Below, one piece after another: positions 1 through 6,058 of a DNA stretch of 18,472 nucleotides. The stretch spans positions 1 through 18,472 of the forward strand of contig DATBMY010000477.1 in the NCBI GenBank assembly GCA_036554605.1, written 5' to 3'. The notes beneath the pieces are model-generated. The model had not been told where the DNA came from. It made no database searches and saw nothing but the letters and a program-made list of their open reading frames with translations. The translations under genes were made by a program, and so were the position numbers. Origin of the DNA: DATBMY01 sp036554605. GTDB lineage: Bacteria; Acidobacteriota; Blastocatellia; UBA7656. Position 1 is the first letter of the stretch; each line of letters opens with the position of its first letter.

Positions 1-361
1 CGGCCGGATAATAGGCATAGACCGCAGGCGTGAAAACCAGGGGCCGCCCGACGGGATTACCGACCGGCGCATAAAGCCCGAGTGGCTTCCGGAGCGAATA
101 CTGCGCTACAAACCGCGTCAGGTGTCGGACATAGATCTTCCGGAAGAGGGGCTCGACCTGGAGGGCTACCTTTCGCAGCTGGAAAAGGACTATATAATCA
201 AAGCGCTCCAGCGCACGGCCGGCAATCAAACGCGCGCCGCCGAGCTGTTGAACATGTCGGTCAGGAGCCTGCGTCACCTTCTCGACAAGCACAAGATTCG
301 CCAGACGGCGAGCCTGCTTCGAGAGACGAGTTCCATGAGCGACACGGCGGCTCATAAATAA
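1..361 (+). CDS. pilR: PilR-like sigma-54-dependent response regulator, C-terminal part (5' truncated)
   Basis: The reading frame is open from the window edge (first full codon at base 2) to TAA at 359-361, so this is the last 119 residues of a longer gene. A GTG at 122 is internal and should not be taken as a start. After a basic, proline-rich linker come the residues LPEEGLDLEGYL and then a Fis-type helix-turn-helix: IIKALQRTAGNQTRAAELL followed by RSLRHLLDKHKI. This layout is characteristic of the DNA-binding end of NtrC-family activators, and the 'GLDLExYL' and 'RSLRHLLDK' wording is closest to PilR as I remember it. PilR is the response regulator that activates sigma-54 RNA polymerase at pilin promoters. 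The receiver and AAA+ domains lie outside the window. The adjacent pilin genes with -24/-12 promoters fit this assignment. Another NtrC-family regulator cannot be excluded without the missing part. Confidence 0.85.
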   Translation, partial: GRIIGIDRRRENQGPPDGITDRRIKPEWLPERILRYKPRQVSDIDLPEEGLDLEGYLSQLEKDYIIKALQRTAGNQTRAAELLNMSVRSLRHLLDKHKIRQTASLLRETSSMSDTAAHK

Positions 362-409
362 TGAGATAGCCGGGTAGAGAAAACTCCGTTACTATCACCA
401 CTCATCGCG

Positions 410-434
410 AAGGCGGCGGCCAGCGCCGCCTTTT
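410..434 (+). terminator. Intrinsic terminator after pilR
   Basis: A perfect 9-bp stem (AAGGCGGCG at 410-418, CGCCGCCTT at 424-432) closes a 5-base loop and runs straight into a short T run (431-434). It lies about 50 bases after the pilR stop and separates the regulator from the pilin genes. Confidence 0.7.
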
Positions 435-496
435 CCATTCGTCACGTCAATCTGAATAATTCACTCCCGGCCTTGAGCCAAGAATCGATCAAAATG

Positions 497-505
497 GGCG
501 ACAGG
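497..505 (+). promoter_or_regulatory. Candidate activator (PilR) site upstream of pilin 1
   Basis: GGCGACAGG lies 86 bases before the -24 element and is identical to a sequence at 1181-1189 upstream of pilin 2. Its complement contains CTGTC, which resembles the C/G-TGTC core reported for Pseudomonas PilR sites. The match and the spacing are seen in the sequence. Binding by PilR is inference. Confidence 0.4.
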
Positions 506-591
506 TTTAGTGACCCGTTCGGGTAGGCTCGGCTGGCATATTCTCAAAAAGGATCAATGATCGCAGCGAATACTGAAAGCCCATTATCTGA

Positions 592-607
592 TGGCACGTA
601 TGTTGCT
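592..607 (+). promoter_or_regulatory. Sigma-54 (-24/-12) promoter of pilin 1
   Basis: TGGCAC (592-597), a 5-base spacer and TTGCT (603-607) match the RpoN consensus TGGCAC-N5-TTGCW. The invariant GG (593-594) and GC (605-606) have the required spacing. Transcription would start near base 617, giving a leader of about 50 bases before the ATG at 670. The PilR-type activator gene just upstream is the natural candidate to drive it. Confidence 0.85.
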
Positions 608-669
608 GATTGCTCGCGTGAGTTTCTTCACAACTCAGAGACATATCGTGAACTCGTGTGGGAGGTAAT

Positions 670-1125
670 ATGAAAAGAGAGCAGGGATTCTCACTCATAG
701 AGCTACTCGTTGTCTTCACAATTATAGGCGTGATAGCGGCGCTCGCCATTCCGAATTTGCGCAAGGCCCGGCAGTACTCGGAAGCGGCCTCAGCCGTTCA
801 ATCGCTCAGGACCATAACGACCGCCGAGCACCTGTTTATGAAGAGTTATAAACGATACGGTACATTGCTGGAACTTGCGCCCGAAGGGACGATAGACCCC
901 GCGCTCGGGCTCGGCCAGAAGAGCGGCTACAGCTTCATCCTCACGGTGATTCCGAAAGTGCCGCCCGCGCCGGGCGTGCCCGGCGTCGAAGAGCGTTTCA
1001 CCTGCACGGCGACGCCTCTGACGTTGGGGCCGGACTTCGACCATTTCTTTGTCGACAACTCGAATGTTATACGTTACGAGACGGGCGCGCCGGCCAATGC
1101 TGCGAGCCCGCCCATACCGCGTTGA
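670..1125 (+). CDS. Type IV pilin / pseudopilin family protein (pilin 1)
   Basis: A 151-residue prepilin. The short basic leader MKREQG is followed by FSLIELLVV, the prepilin peptidase site with cleavage after Gly6 and the conserved Glu at mature position 5. A hydrophobic helix runs to about residue 28 (IPNLRKARQ), the usual N-terminal spine of type IV pilins and type II secretion pseudopilins. The globular part is short and proline-rich near its end, with two cysteines absent except for one in FTCTATP. Residues DHFFVDNSNVIRYE correspond to the FYxNE region of the two pilins downstream. The ATG at 670 is chosen over a GTG at 658 because GGAGG (661-665) sits just before it. Transcribed from its own sigma-54 promoter and closed by its own terminator. 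Major pilin, minor pilin or pseudopilin cannot be decided from sequence alone. Confidence 0.88.
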   Translation: MKREQGFSLIELLVVFTIIGVIAALAIPNLRKARQYSEAASAVQSLRTITTAEHLFMKSYKRYGTLLELAPEGTIDPALGLGQKSGYSFILTVIPKVPPAPGVPGVEERFTCTATPLTLGPDFDHFFVDNSNVIRYETGAPANAASPPIPR

Positions 1126-1138
1126 GGCTATCTTCTGA

Positions 1139-1172
1139 CAAAAAGTGGTATCGGAATCTACCGCATTTTGTT
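1139..1172 (+). terminator. Intrinsic terminator after pilin 1
   Basis: A 12-bp stem with one A-A mismatch and one G-U pair (1139-1150 with 1159-1170) closes an 8-base loop. The A-rich left arm and the TTTT in the right arm are typical of an intrinsic terminator, possibly working in both directions. It begins 13 bases after the pilin 1 stop. Confidence 0.75.
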
Positions 1173-1180
1173 AAGCAACC

Positions 1181-1208
1181 GGCGACAGGCGACGGCCCCC
1201 CAGGCGAC
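1181..1208 (+). promoter_or_regulatory. Candidate activator (PilR) site cluster upstream of pilin 2
   Basis: GGCGACAGG (1181-1189) is identical to the element at 497-505. GGCGAC occurs three times here (1181-1186, 1188-1193, 1203-1208), all on the same strand. The first copy is 80 bases before the -24 element, a normal distance for an enhancer-type activator site. Binding by PilR is inference. Confidence 0.4.
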
Positions 1209-1269
1209 TCGCCGCAGCAGACCCTTTGAAAACAAGCAGTTCCCGCGCACGGAGACGACCCGGTTTAGA

Positions 1270-1285
1270 TGGCACAGACATTGCG
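1270..1285 (+). promoter_or_regulatory. Sigma-54 (-24/-12) promoter of pilin 2
   Basis: TGGCAC (1270-1275), 5-base spacer, TTGCG (1281-1285). The invariant GG (1271-1272) and GC (1283-1284) are correctly spaced. Predicted start near 1295, giving a leader of about 80 bases before the ATG at 1378. Confidence 0.82.
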
Positions 1286-1377
1286 ATTCAGTAGGCTGCG
1301 ATCTGTCGTAGATTGGCCGCTAGGGAGACTATCCTACGGCAATAATGAATCGGAAACTAAAAGGAGCTTGGATATTT

Positions 1378-1929
1378 ATGAAGAATGAGAAAGGTTTTTC
1401 GCTGATCGAGCTGCTGATCGTCGTCGCGATCATCGGGATTATTGCCGCGATAGCGATCCCGAACTTGCTCAAATCCCGACAGGCGGCCAACGAGGCGTCA
1501 GCCATCGGTTCAGTTCGCACGTTAGGGACCGCGCAGGCCACCTTCCAGTCGACCAGGGGCAGAGGCAGGGACTTCGCCGGCGGTGCGATTGGAACTCCGG
1601 GCGCGACCGGTGACGCTCTTGCGGCTCTTGGGCCCGCGCCGGGCGATGGCCAGATAGACGCCACTCTGGCGGCTGGCGCCAAGAGCGGCTACGATTTCAC
1701 CTGCGTAGGCTTTAACGCCGCGCCGGCCGAGGCTTCCTACTTCGATACGAACGGCGACCCGCAGTCGTCGGGCGTATTTGGAACCGGCAACCGCCACTTC
1801 TATTCCAACGAGACGTTCGTGGTCTATGCCGAGCCTTCCGTGGCAACGGGCGGCGCTGGTCCGATCGCCGCTCCGGGCGCGCCTTCGGCCGGTACCCGCA
1901 TACCCGCGACCGGTACGCCTATCGAATAA
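1378..1929 (+). CDS. Type IV pilin family protein (pilin 2)
   Basis: A 183-residue prepilin with leader MKNEKG, cleavage site G|FSLIELLIVV, Glu at mature position 5 and a hydrophobic helix to about residue 28 (IPNLLKSRQ). The globular domain carries AGAKSGYDFTC and GVFGTGNRHFYSNET, both of which recur in pilin 3. The tail is rich in Gly, Ala, Pro and Thr and probably disordered. The start at 1378 is preferred over an ATG at 1345 because it gives a normal short leader, and AAGGAG (1361-1366) lies 11 bases before it, slightly further than usual. With a sigma-54 promoter and the larger domain it is a fair candidate for the major pilin, but that is inference. Its N-terminal coding sequence is strongly similar in DNA to that of pilin 3 (61 of 69 bases over 1393-1461). 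Confidence 0.9.
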   Translation: MKNEKGFSLIELLIVVAIIGIIAAIAIPNLLKSRQAANEASAIGSVRTLGTAQATFQSTRGRGRDFAGGAIGTPGATGDALAALGPAPGDGQIDATLAAGAKSGYDFTCVGFNAAPAEASYFDTNGDPQSSGVFGTGNRHFYSNETFVVYAEPSVATGGAGPIAAPGAPSAGTRIPATGTPIE

Positions 1930-1958
1930 CGCTGAAGTCACAACGTAATTCGCAACGC

Positions 1959-1992
1959 AAACGGGTGAGTCCTATTGAAGGCTCACCCGTTT
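1959..1992 (+). terminator. Intrinsic terminator after pilin 2
   Basis: A perfect 11-bp inverted repeat (AAACGGGTGAG at 1959-1969, CTCACCCGTTT at 1982-1992) closes a 12-base loop, 30 bases after the pilin 2 stop. The T run after it is short. A possible -35 box for pilin 3 lies inside the loop. Confidence 0.7.
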
Positions 1993-2002
1993 GTGCTATA
2001 GT
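1975..2002 (+). promoter_or_regulatory. Possible sigma-70 promoter of pilin 3
   Basis: TTGAAG (1975-1980), 16-base spacer, TATAGT (1997-2002). No -24/-12 element is found before this pilin, unlike the other two. The -35 box sits in the loop of the preceding terminator. The predicted leader is about 110 bases and includes a hairpin (TTCCCC/GGGGAA, 2077-2092). Confidence 0.4.
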
Positions 2003-2119
2003 ACCTCTCAAAAGCTCAAAAAAATGAACGGCCGTCTTAAGGCCGCGTTTGATTTCGCAAAGAGAGCACAGAGCTGTTCCCCTGCCGGGGAAGTGCAAAT
2101 CGGAGCTTAGGAGAGGACT

Positions 2120-2608
2120 ATGGTTAGACGTAAAGAGAGAGGTTTCTCGCTGATCGAGCTGCTGATCGTTGTCGCGATCATCGGCATCATCGCGGCGATA
2201 GCGGTACCGAGACTGTTTTCCGCGCGCCAGGCGGCGCAAGAGACGGCCGCGGCCGTTGAGATGAAAAGGATATGTGAGGCCCAGCAAAGTTACGCGGCTA
2301 CGCGCGGCCGCGGCCGCTTCGCCGACCTTACCACGCTCGGCAACGATGTGGGGCTCGATCCCGAAGTAGCGGCCGGATCAAAAGGCGGATACCTCTTCAC
2401 CTCCGCGCCGGTCGAGGCTGAAAACCTTCAGCCGATGTTTGACGCGACCGCGAGGCCCCAATCGATCGGGACCTTCGGCGCGGGCAACAGGTCTTTTTAT
2501 ACGAACGAGACGAACATAATATACGAGGCCGACGGCCAGGAAGCGCCCACGGCGACGCCTCAGGAGCGCAAGCCGAGGGACGGCCGCCCCTACAACTCGC
2601 CGAGATAA
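2120..2608 (+). CDS. Type IV pilin family protein (pilin 3)
   Basis: A 162-residue prepilin. The leader MVRRKERG precedes FSLIELLIVV, with Glu at mature position 5 and a hydrophobic helix ending in AVPRLFSARQ. The globular part includes TRGRGRFADL, AAGSKGGYLFTS and GTFGAGNRSFYTNET, matching pilin 2 closely in order and spacing, so the two are recent paralogues or share an ancestor. The C-terminus is polar and charged (QERKPRDGRPYNSPR) rather than Gly/Ala-rich as in pilin 2. GGAGAGG just before the ATG supports the start. It has its own hairpin terminator and no visible sigma-54 site, so it may be made under different conditions. Whether it is an alternative major pilin or a minor pilin cannot be told here. 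Confidence 0.9.
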   Translation: MVRRKERGFSLIELLIVVAIIGIIAAIAVPRLFSARQAAQETAAAVEMKRICEAQQSYAATRGRGRFADLTTLGNDVGLDPEVAAGSKGGYLFTSAPVEAENLQPMFDATARPQSIGTFGAGNRSFYTNETNIIYEADGQEAPTATPQERKPRDGRPYNSPR

Positions 2609-2622
2609 GCGGCACCAGCGGG

Positions 2623-2654
2623 CCGGCCAGAAGCCTTCAGACGCTTCTGGCCGG
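2623..2654 (+). terminator. Hairpin terminator after pilin 3
   Basis: A perfect 12-bp stem (CCGGCCAGAAGC at 2623-2634, GCTTCTGGCCGG at 2643-2654) with an 8-base loop, extendable by further pairs outside. It starts 14 bases after the pilin 3 stop. There is no T run, so either it is not a classical intrinsic terminator or it blocks 3' decay. Confidence 0.6.
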
Positions 2655-2695
2655 TCCAAATCGACCCGGCCCCCTTCGCTTTATCAAGCCTCCAC

Positions 2696-2723
2696 TTGCG
2701 ACCGAGGTCGCTGCTAATAATTC
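2696..2723 (+). promoter_or_regulatory. Possible promoter with overlapping dyad upstream of the permease gene
   Basis: TTGCGA (2696-2701), 16-base spacer, TAATTC (2718-2723) is a weak sigma-70-like match; ispG shows the same -35 hexamer. A perfect 14-base dyad, GCGACC-GA-GGTCGC (2698-2711), overlaps the -35 box and spacer, as an operator would. Both readings are tentative. Confidence 0.3.
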
Positions 2724-2807
2724 TTTAAGAGCCTGGCTGCAACAGGATCATCGGGCGGTTGCTCGCTTGCGGCGGTCCTTTGTGATGTTAGGATGAGGAA
2801 AAGATTT

Positions 2808-3650
2808 ATGGCGATGAGCGAGATGGAGATGACAGGGGCGATAACCACCCGGCCCACTTTGCATTCGAGCGGTCTTAAGAGAGTGCTGGCGATTGCCAGA
2901 AACACCTTTCGCGAATCGGTTCGCGACCGCGTGCTATACAACCTGATCCTTTTCATGCTCCTGCTGGTAGGCGCGTCGGTCTTCGTAGGCGACCTCGCCG
3001 TCGATCTCGAGAGCAAATTCACCGCGACGCTCGGGCTGAGCGCGATGCTGGTCTTCGGGTCGTTGATCGCAATATTCATAGGCGTGGGGCTCGTCTATAA
3101 AGAGATCGACAAGCGCACCATTTATAACCTGCTGTCAAAACCTGTTCACAGGCACGAGTTCATCACGGGGAAATACCTCGGCCTTTGCATGACGCTGCTG
3201 GTCAATACGGCGGTGATGGTCGCCGGGACCGAAGTCGCGCTACTTATAGTCAACGGCGGATTTGTCGAGCTGCATGCTTCCGTGCTCGCGGCGTCATACC
3301 TGATATACCTCGAACTAACGCTGCTGGTAGCGGTGGCGCTGATGTTTTCCAGCTTCACGACGCCTATGCTCGCGGCGCTCTTTTCGTTCGCGGTCTATGT
3401 AATCGGGAACTTCTCCAAAGACCTGCTTATCGCGGCTCAGATAACCGACTCCGCTTTAACTCGCCAGTTGCTCAAAACTCTCTATTATCTGCTGCCGAAC
3501 CTCTCTAACTACGGCTTTATCACCCAGGCCTCGCACGGCCAGATGCTGCCGCTTGAGAAAGCACTTCTTGCGACCCTCTATACGGCCGTCTATGTCGCCA
3601 TCCTGATCTCGGCATCGGCGCTGATCTTCCAGCGTAGAAACTTCAAGTGA
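2808..3650 (+). CDS. ABC-2 type transporter permease
   Basis: A 280-residue inner-membrane protein with about six hydrophobic segments (residues near 43-62, 74-97, 121-149, 157-183, 186-202 and 251-274). The cytosolic stretch KEIDKRTIYNLLSKPVHR (98-115) followed by EFITGKYLG is the signature of NosY-like ABC-2 permeases, which move substrates together with a separate ATPase. The ATG at 2808 is preferred because AGGA (2796-2799) lies 8 bases before it; the ATG at 2793 lacks room for a ribosome site, and 2823 is also possible. No ATPase gene lies next to it within the window, which is unusual since the two are normally adjacent. The stop overlaps the GTG at 3647 of the next frame, so the TPR gene is translationally coupled. 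The substrate is unknown. Confidence 0.82.
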   Translation: MAMSEMEMTGAITTRPTLHSSGLKRVLAIARNTFRESVRDRVLYNLILFMLLLVGASVFVGDLAVDLESKFTATLGLSAMLVFGSLIAIFIGVGLVYKEIDKRTIYNLLSKPVHRHEFITGKYLGLCMTLLVNTAVMVAGTEVALLIVNGGFVELHASVLAASYLIYLELTLLVAVALMFSSFTTPMLAALFSFAVYVIGNFSKDLLIAAQITDSALTRQLLKTLYYLLPNLSNYGFITQASHGQMLPLEKALLATLYTAVYVAILISASALIFQRRNFK

Positions 3651-3664
3651 GCCAGGTGATTGCT

Positions 3665-4600
3665 ATGAGGAAGACGATTCTGCTTCTCGTGATCGTGTCG
3701 GGGCTGTCAGGGCTTTACCCGTTGCAGAAGTTCATCGATGAGCGCGAGCCTCCCGAGCAGGTCTTCGAAGAACAGCTTCTCGTTTCGGGCGACGCGATTC
3801 GCAAATTCAGCCTCGGGCTCGATGGACTCGCGGCCGATATATACTGGATACGGACCATGCAGTACTTCGGTCGAAAGATCATAGACAGCGGTCTGCCGCT
3901 ATCGGCCGTCAATACGAAAGATCTAGATATGCCGCTGCTGGCGCCGCTGCTCGACACCGTAGTCACGCTCGATCCGAGCTACATACGCGCATACCGCTTC
4001 GGAGCGATGTTTCTGCCAGAGCGCGACCTCCCGGCCGCGATCGCGTTGCTAGAGAAGGGGATCGAGCATAATCCCGACGCGTGGCGGCTATATCAGGACA
4101 TCGGTTATATATACTGGCAAGAAGGCAATTATCGCACCGGGGACGAGCAGAAAGAGTTCTTTGAGAAGGCGGCTCACTATTACGATATTGGCGGAAACAA
4201 GCCGGAAGCCCGCTGGTGGATGCGCGACCTTGCCGGGCTGATGCGGATAAAGGGCGGCACGCGGCAGGCCGCGCGCATTGTCTATTCTACCTACCTCGAT
4301 AGCGAGGATGAGACTATTCGCAATCAGGCGCGCGACCGGCTGAAGCAGCTCTACTCGCTTGACGAGCGCGATGCGATAGACGCATTGCTCGCCCGTTATA
4401 AAGAGAGCGGGTCGTGCCCGCAAAGCTGGAAAGAAATCGCCGCGGAGCTTCGCAAGCTGACCTTCAAGCTGGAGAACGAGACGCGCCGCCTCGAGTTCGA
4501 CGAGCAGGGGTCGCCTATCGACCCTGACGGTTTCCCTTACAGGCTCGATACAACCGGGTGCCGGGTCTTGCTTGCGCTAGAGTCGTCTTTAATCAGGTAG
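3665..4600 (+). CDS. Membrane-anchored TPR-like protein, partner of the permease
   Basis: A 311-residue protein beginning with MRKTILLLVIVSGLSGLYPL, a signal anchor or uncleaved signal peptide, so most of it should face the periplasm. A conserved-looking block, LGLDGLAADIYWIRTMQYFG (residues 50-69), is followed by helical repeats resembling TPR units at about 100-210 (PSYIRAYRFGAMFLPERD, then NPDAWRLYQDIGYIYWQEG). The C-terminal end contains a PIDPDGFPYRLD motif. The start at 3665 is chosen because AGGTGA (3654-3659) sits 5 bases before it. A GTG at 3647 overlaps the permease stop as GTGA and would add six residues. The coupling suggests a scaffold or accessory subunit for the ABC permease. 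That role is inference, and I know no characterised homologue. Confidence 0.75.
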   Translation: MRKTILLLVIVSGLSGLYPLQKFIDEREPPEQVFEEQLLVSGDAIRKFSLGLDGLAADIYWIRTMQYFGRKIIDSGLPLSAVNTKDLDMPLLAPLLDTVVTLDPSYIRAYRFGAMFLPERDLPAAIALLEKGIEHNPDAWRLYQDIGYIYWQEGNYRTGDEQKEFFEKAAHYYDIGGNKPEARWWMRDLAGLMRIKGGTRQAARIVYSTYLDSEDETIRNQARDRLKQLYSLDERDAIDALLARYKESGSCPQSWKEIAAELRKLTFKLENETRRLEFDEQGSPIDPDGFPYRLDTTGCRVLLALESSLIR

Positions 4601-4603
4601 CGG

Positions 4604-5434
4604 TCAGGAAATGCTCTTGAGGCTTACGGTCACGGTCCCGGCCGAGGTCTTGATCCTGGCGCGCACGGGTATGTGACGGTCGTCGTCCGTGACCCAGATG
4701 ACCATCTCGCCGTCGCGCCTGACAAGAAGCCCGAATATCTTCGTATCGAGCTGCACGGTCTTGAACTTGCCCGCGTCAACTTTTATCTCTTCGCTCTTGC
4801 CGACAACTACGGGGATGTCATGAACCTGGCCCGCGTCAGTCACCGGCAGCGTGAGCCGGTCGCCCTCTTTCAGCTTCTGTGTTCGCAGATAATATAGCGC
4901 CGAGATCGTGTCGTGAACCCAGTTGGGTGAATTGGACTCTTTGATCTTAGGATCGGCTTTACCGTTAACGAGGTCGCGATCGGTATAGATGACGCGCCCC
5001 TTTTCGCGGTCGACGACGGTCTTCTGCTCGCGCCGCACATTGCCTTCTTCAATAAGCCGGGTTGCGGTGTGAAGCCCGAAATCTTCCGAGCTTACGAGCG
5101 CGCTGAAATGATTATTCACCTTCATGCCGAAAAGCTTCGGAAAGAAACCTTTCGATTCCATCACCGCGCGCGTCTCTAACAGCTCGGGTTTGGACCCGCC
5201 GCCCTTTTCGACCAGCAGCTTCAGCTCGCCGATTGTTCCTGAGAATATAAACTTGGAAAAGCTGATCTCGTAGGTGAGCGTTTCGCCGACCTTGAATGGA
5301 AGCGGCCGGACAAGTTTCGGCGCGGCGGCCGCGGCTGCTTTATCGACGCCCGCTTTATCAGCGGCCATCTGCGCGAGCGCCATGTTTGCGGCGAGCGCCG
5401 TCACTGCTAAGAAGGCAATTACTACTTTACGCAT
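4604..5434 (-). CDS. DUF3108 domain-containing secreted protein
   Basis: A 276-residue exported protein. The signal peptide MRKVVIAFLAVTALAANMALA ends in an AxA-type cleavage site near residue 21. An Ala/Lys-rich linker leads into the DUF3108 fold: PFKVGETLTYEISFSKF at about 46-62, then alternating beta-rich segments and WVHDTISALYYLRTQ near 195. The last third includes FGLLVRRDGEMVIWVTDD followed by RHIPVRARI. The family is common in Gram-negative envelopes and has no firmly established function. It is the last gene of a minus-strand group with the methyltransferase-like and heptosyltransferase genes, 33 bases after the former. It converges on the TPR gene with only three bases between the stops. 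A TATAAT on the minus strand lies 7 bases before its ATG and no Shine-Dalgarno is visible, so it may also be expressed from a leaderless transcript. Confidence 0.82.
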   Translation of the reverse strand: MRKVVIAFLAVTALAANMALAQMAADKAGVDKAAAAAAPKLVRPLPFKVGETLTYEISFSKFIFSGTIGELKLLVEKGGGSKPELLETRAVMESKGFFPKLFGMKVNNHFSALVSSEDFGLHTATRLIEEGNVRREQKTVVDREKGRVIYTDRDLVNGKADPKIKESNSPNWVHDTISALYYLRTQKLKEGDRLTLPVTDAGQVHDIPVVVGKSEEIKVDAGKFKTVQLDTKIFGLLVRRDGEMVIWVTDDDRHIPVRARIKTSAGTVTVSLKSIS

Positions 5435-5441
5435 GGCTTCT

Positions 5442-5447
5442 ATTATA
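5442..5447 (-). promoter_or_regulatory. -10 box just before the DUF3108 gene
   Basis: TATAAT on the minus strand, 7 bases before the ATG at 5434, would start RNA at or next to the start codon. No good -35 box is visible at 16-18 bases. It may be an internal promoter giving a leaderless mRNA. Confidence 0.35.
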
Positions 5448-5467
5448 CGCGCGTTGCTAGCGATATT

Positions 5468-6058
5468 TCATCCAAGAAGCATCTTTGCGATCAGAAGCGC
5501 GATAATAGCCAGAAGGCCGAGCAGGGCGCGATATTCGCGATGCTTCAGATATTGCGCGAAGTCATACTTTTTCTCTTCGTTCGCTTCGTCGCGATTGAAA
5601 GGTGAGCGATAGGCGCTCAGGCGCAGCCCCAGAAGCGGAACGCGCTTGCTGTAATCTTTGAACTGTTCTGGAAACAGGCGGCTCAGGTTTTCCGCTTCGG
5701 CCTGCATAACGGGGATGTATATGGCAAGGTATAGCGAGGCGAACAGGGCTACAAACCATAGCGTCCCGCCCGCGATCGACGCGCCCGTCCCCAGAAGGAG
5801 CGTTCCAAGGTAGAGCGGGTTTCGAGTGTGCGCATACGGGCCGGAAGTCGCAAGCTCGAGGTTCTTTCTCAAATATCCCGAGGCCCAGGCGCGAATCAAG
5901 AGCCCCACGACCGCGACCGCGCTGCCTGCGATGAGCGACGGCCAGGTGGGCTCGGCTGAAATGAGCAGCAGCGGCGCAAGCACGAAGCCCGCGGGCACTC
6001 TTATGCGCTGCGCGATCTGGCGAAAGGTCTTGCGCTCGTTTTCGGTAGCTTCAACCAT
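5468..6058 (-). CDS. Isoprenylcysteine carboxyl methyltransferase family membrane protein
   Basis: A 196-residue integral membrane protein with hydrophobic segments near residues 22-35, 40-57, 84-118 and 178-195. The motif GPYAHTRNPLYLG (73-85) is the hallmark of the ICMT/phospholipid methyltransferase superfamily, and EAENLSRLFPEQFKDY with KRVPLLG (121-144) is the second conserved block that helps bind S-adenosylmethionine. A C-terminal extension of about 45 residues with a final hydrophobic helix goes beyond the usual core. The ATG follows the heptosyltransferase stop directly (TAG then ATG), so translation is coupled. In bacteria the family methylates varied lipid or small-molecule substrates. 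The real substrate is unknown, but the neighbour suggests an envelope component. Confidence 0.8.
   Translation of the reverse strand: MVEATENERKTFRQIAQRIRVPAGFVLAPLLLISAEPTWPSLIAGSAVAVVGLLIRAWASGYLRKNLELATSGPYAHTRNPLYLGTLLLGTGASIAGGTLWFVALFASLYLAIYIPVMQAEAENLSRLFPEQFKDYSKRVPLLGLRLSAYRSPFNRDEANEEKKYDFAQYLKHREYRALLGLLAIIALLIAKMLLG

Larger units (their letters stand above)
362..669 (+). other. Intergenic regulatory region between pilR and pilin 1
   Basis: No convincing gene lies in these 308 bases. The region holds the pilR terminator (410-434), a 9-base element repeated upstream of pilin 2 (497-505), a sigma-54 promoter (592-607) and the pilin 1 ribosome binding site (661-665). The predicted pilin 1 leader is about 50 bases. 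A minus-strand open frame at 507-764 runs through this region into the pilin and has no protein-like features. Confidence 0.7.

Noticed and set aside
122..361. A separate 79-residue gene starting at GTG 122
   Set aside because: The frame is open back to the window edge and the product is the helix-turn-helix end of a PilR-type regulator, so this is an internal codon of a truncated gene.
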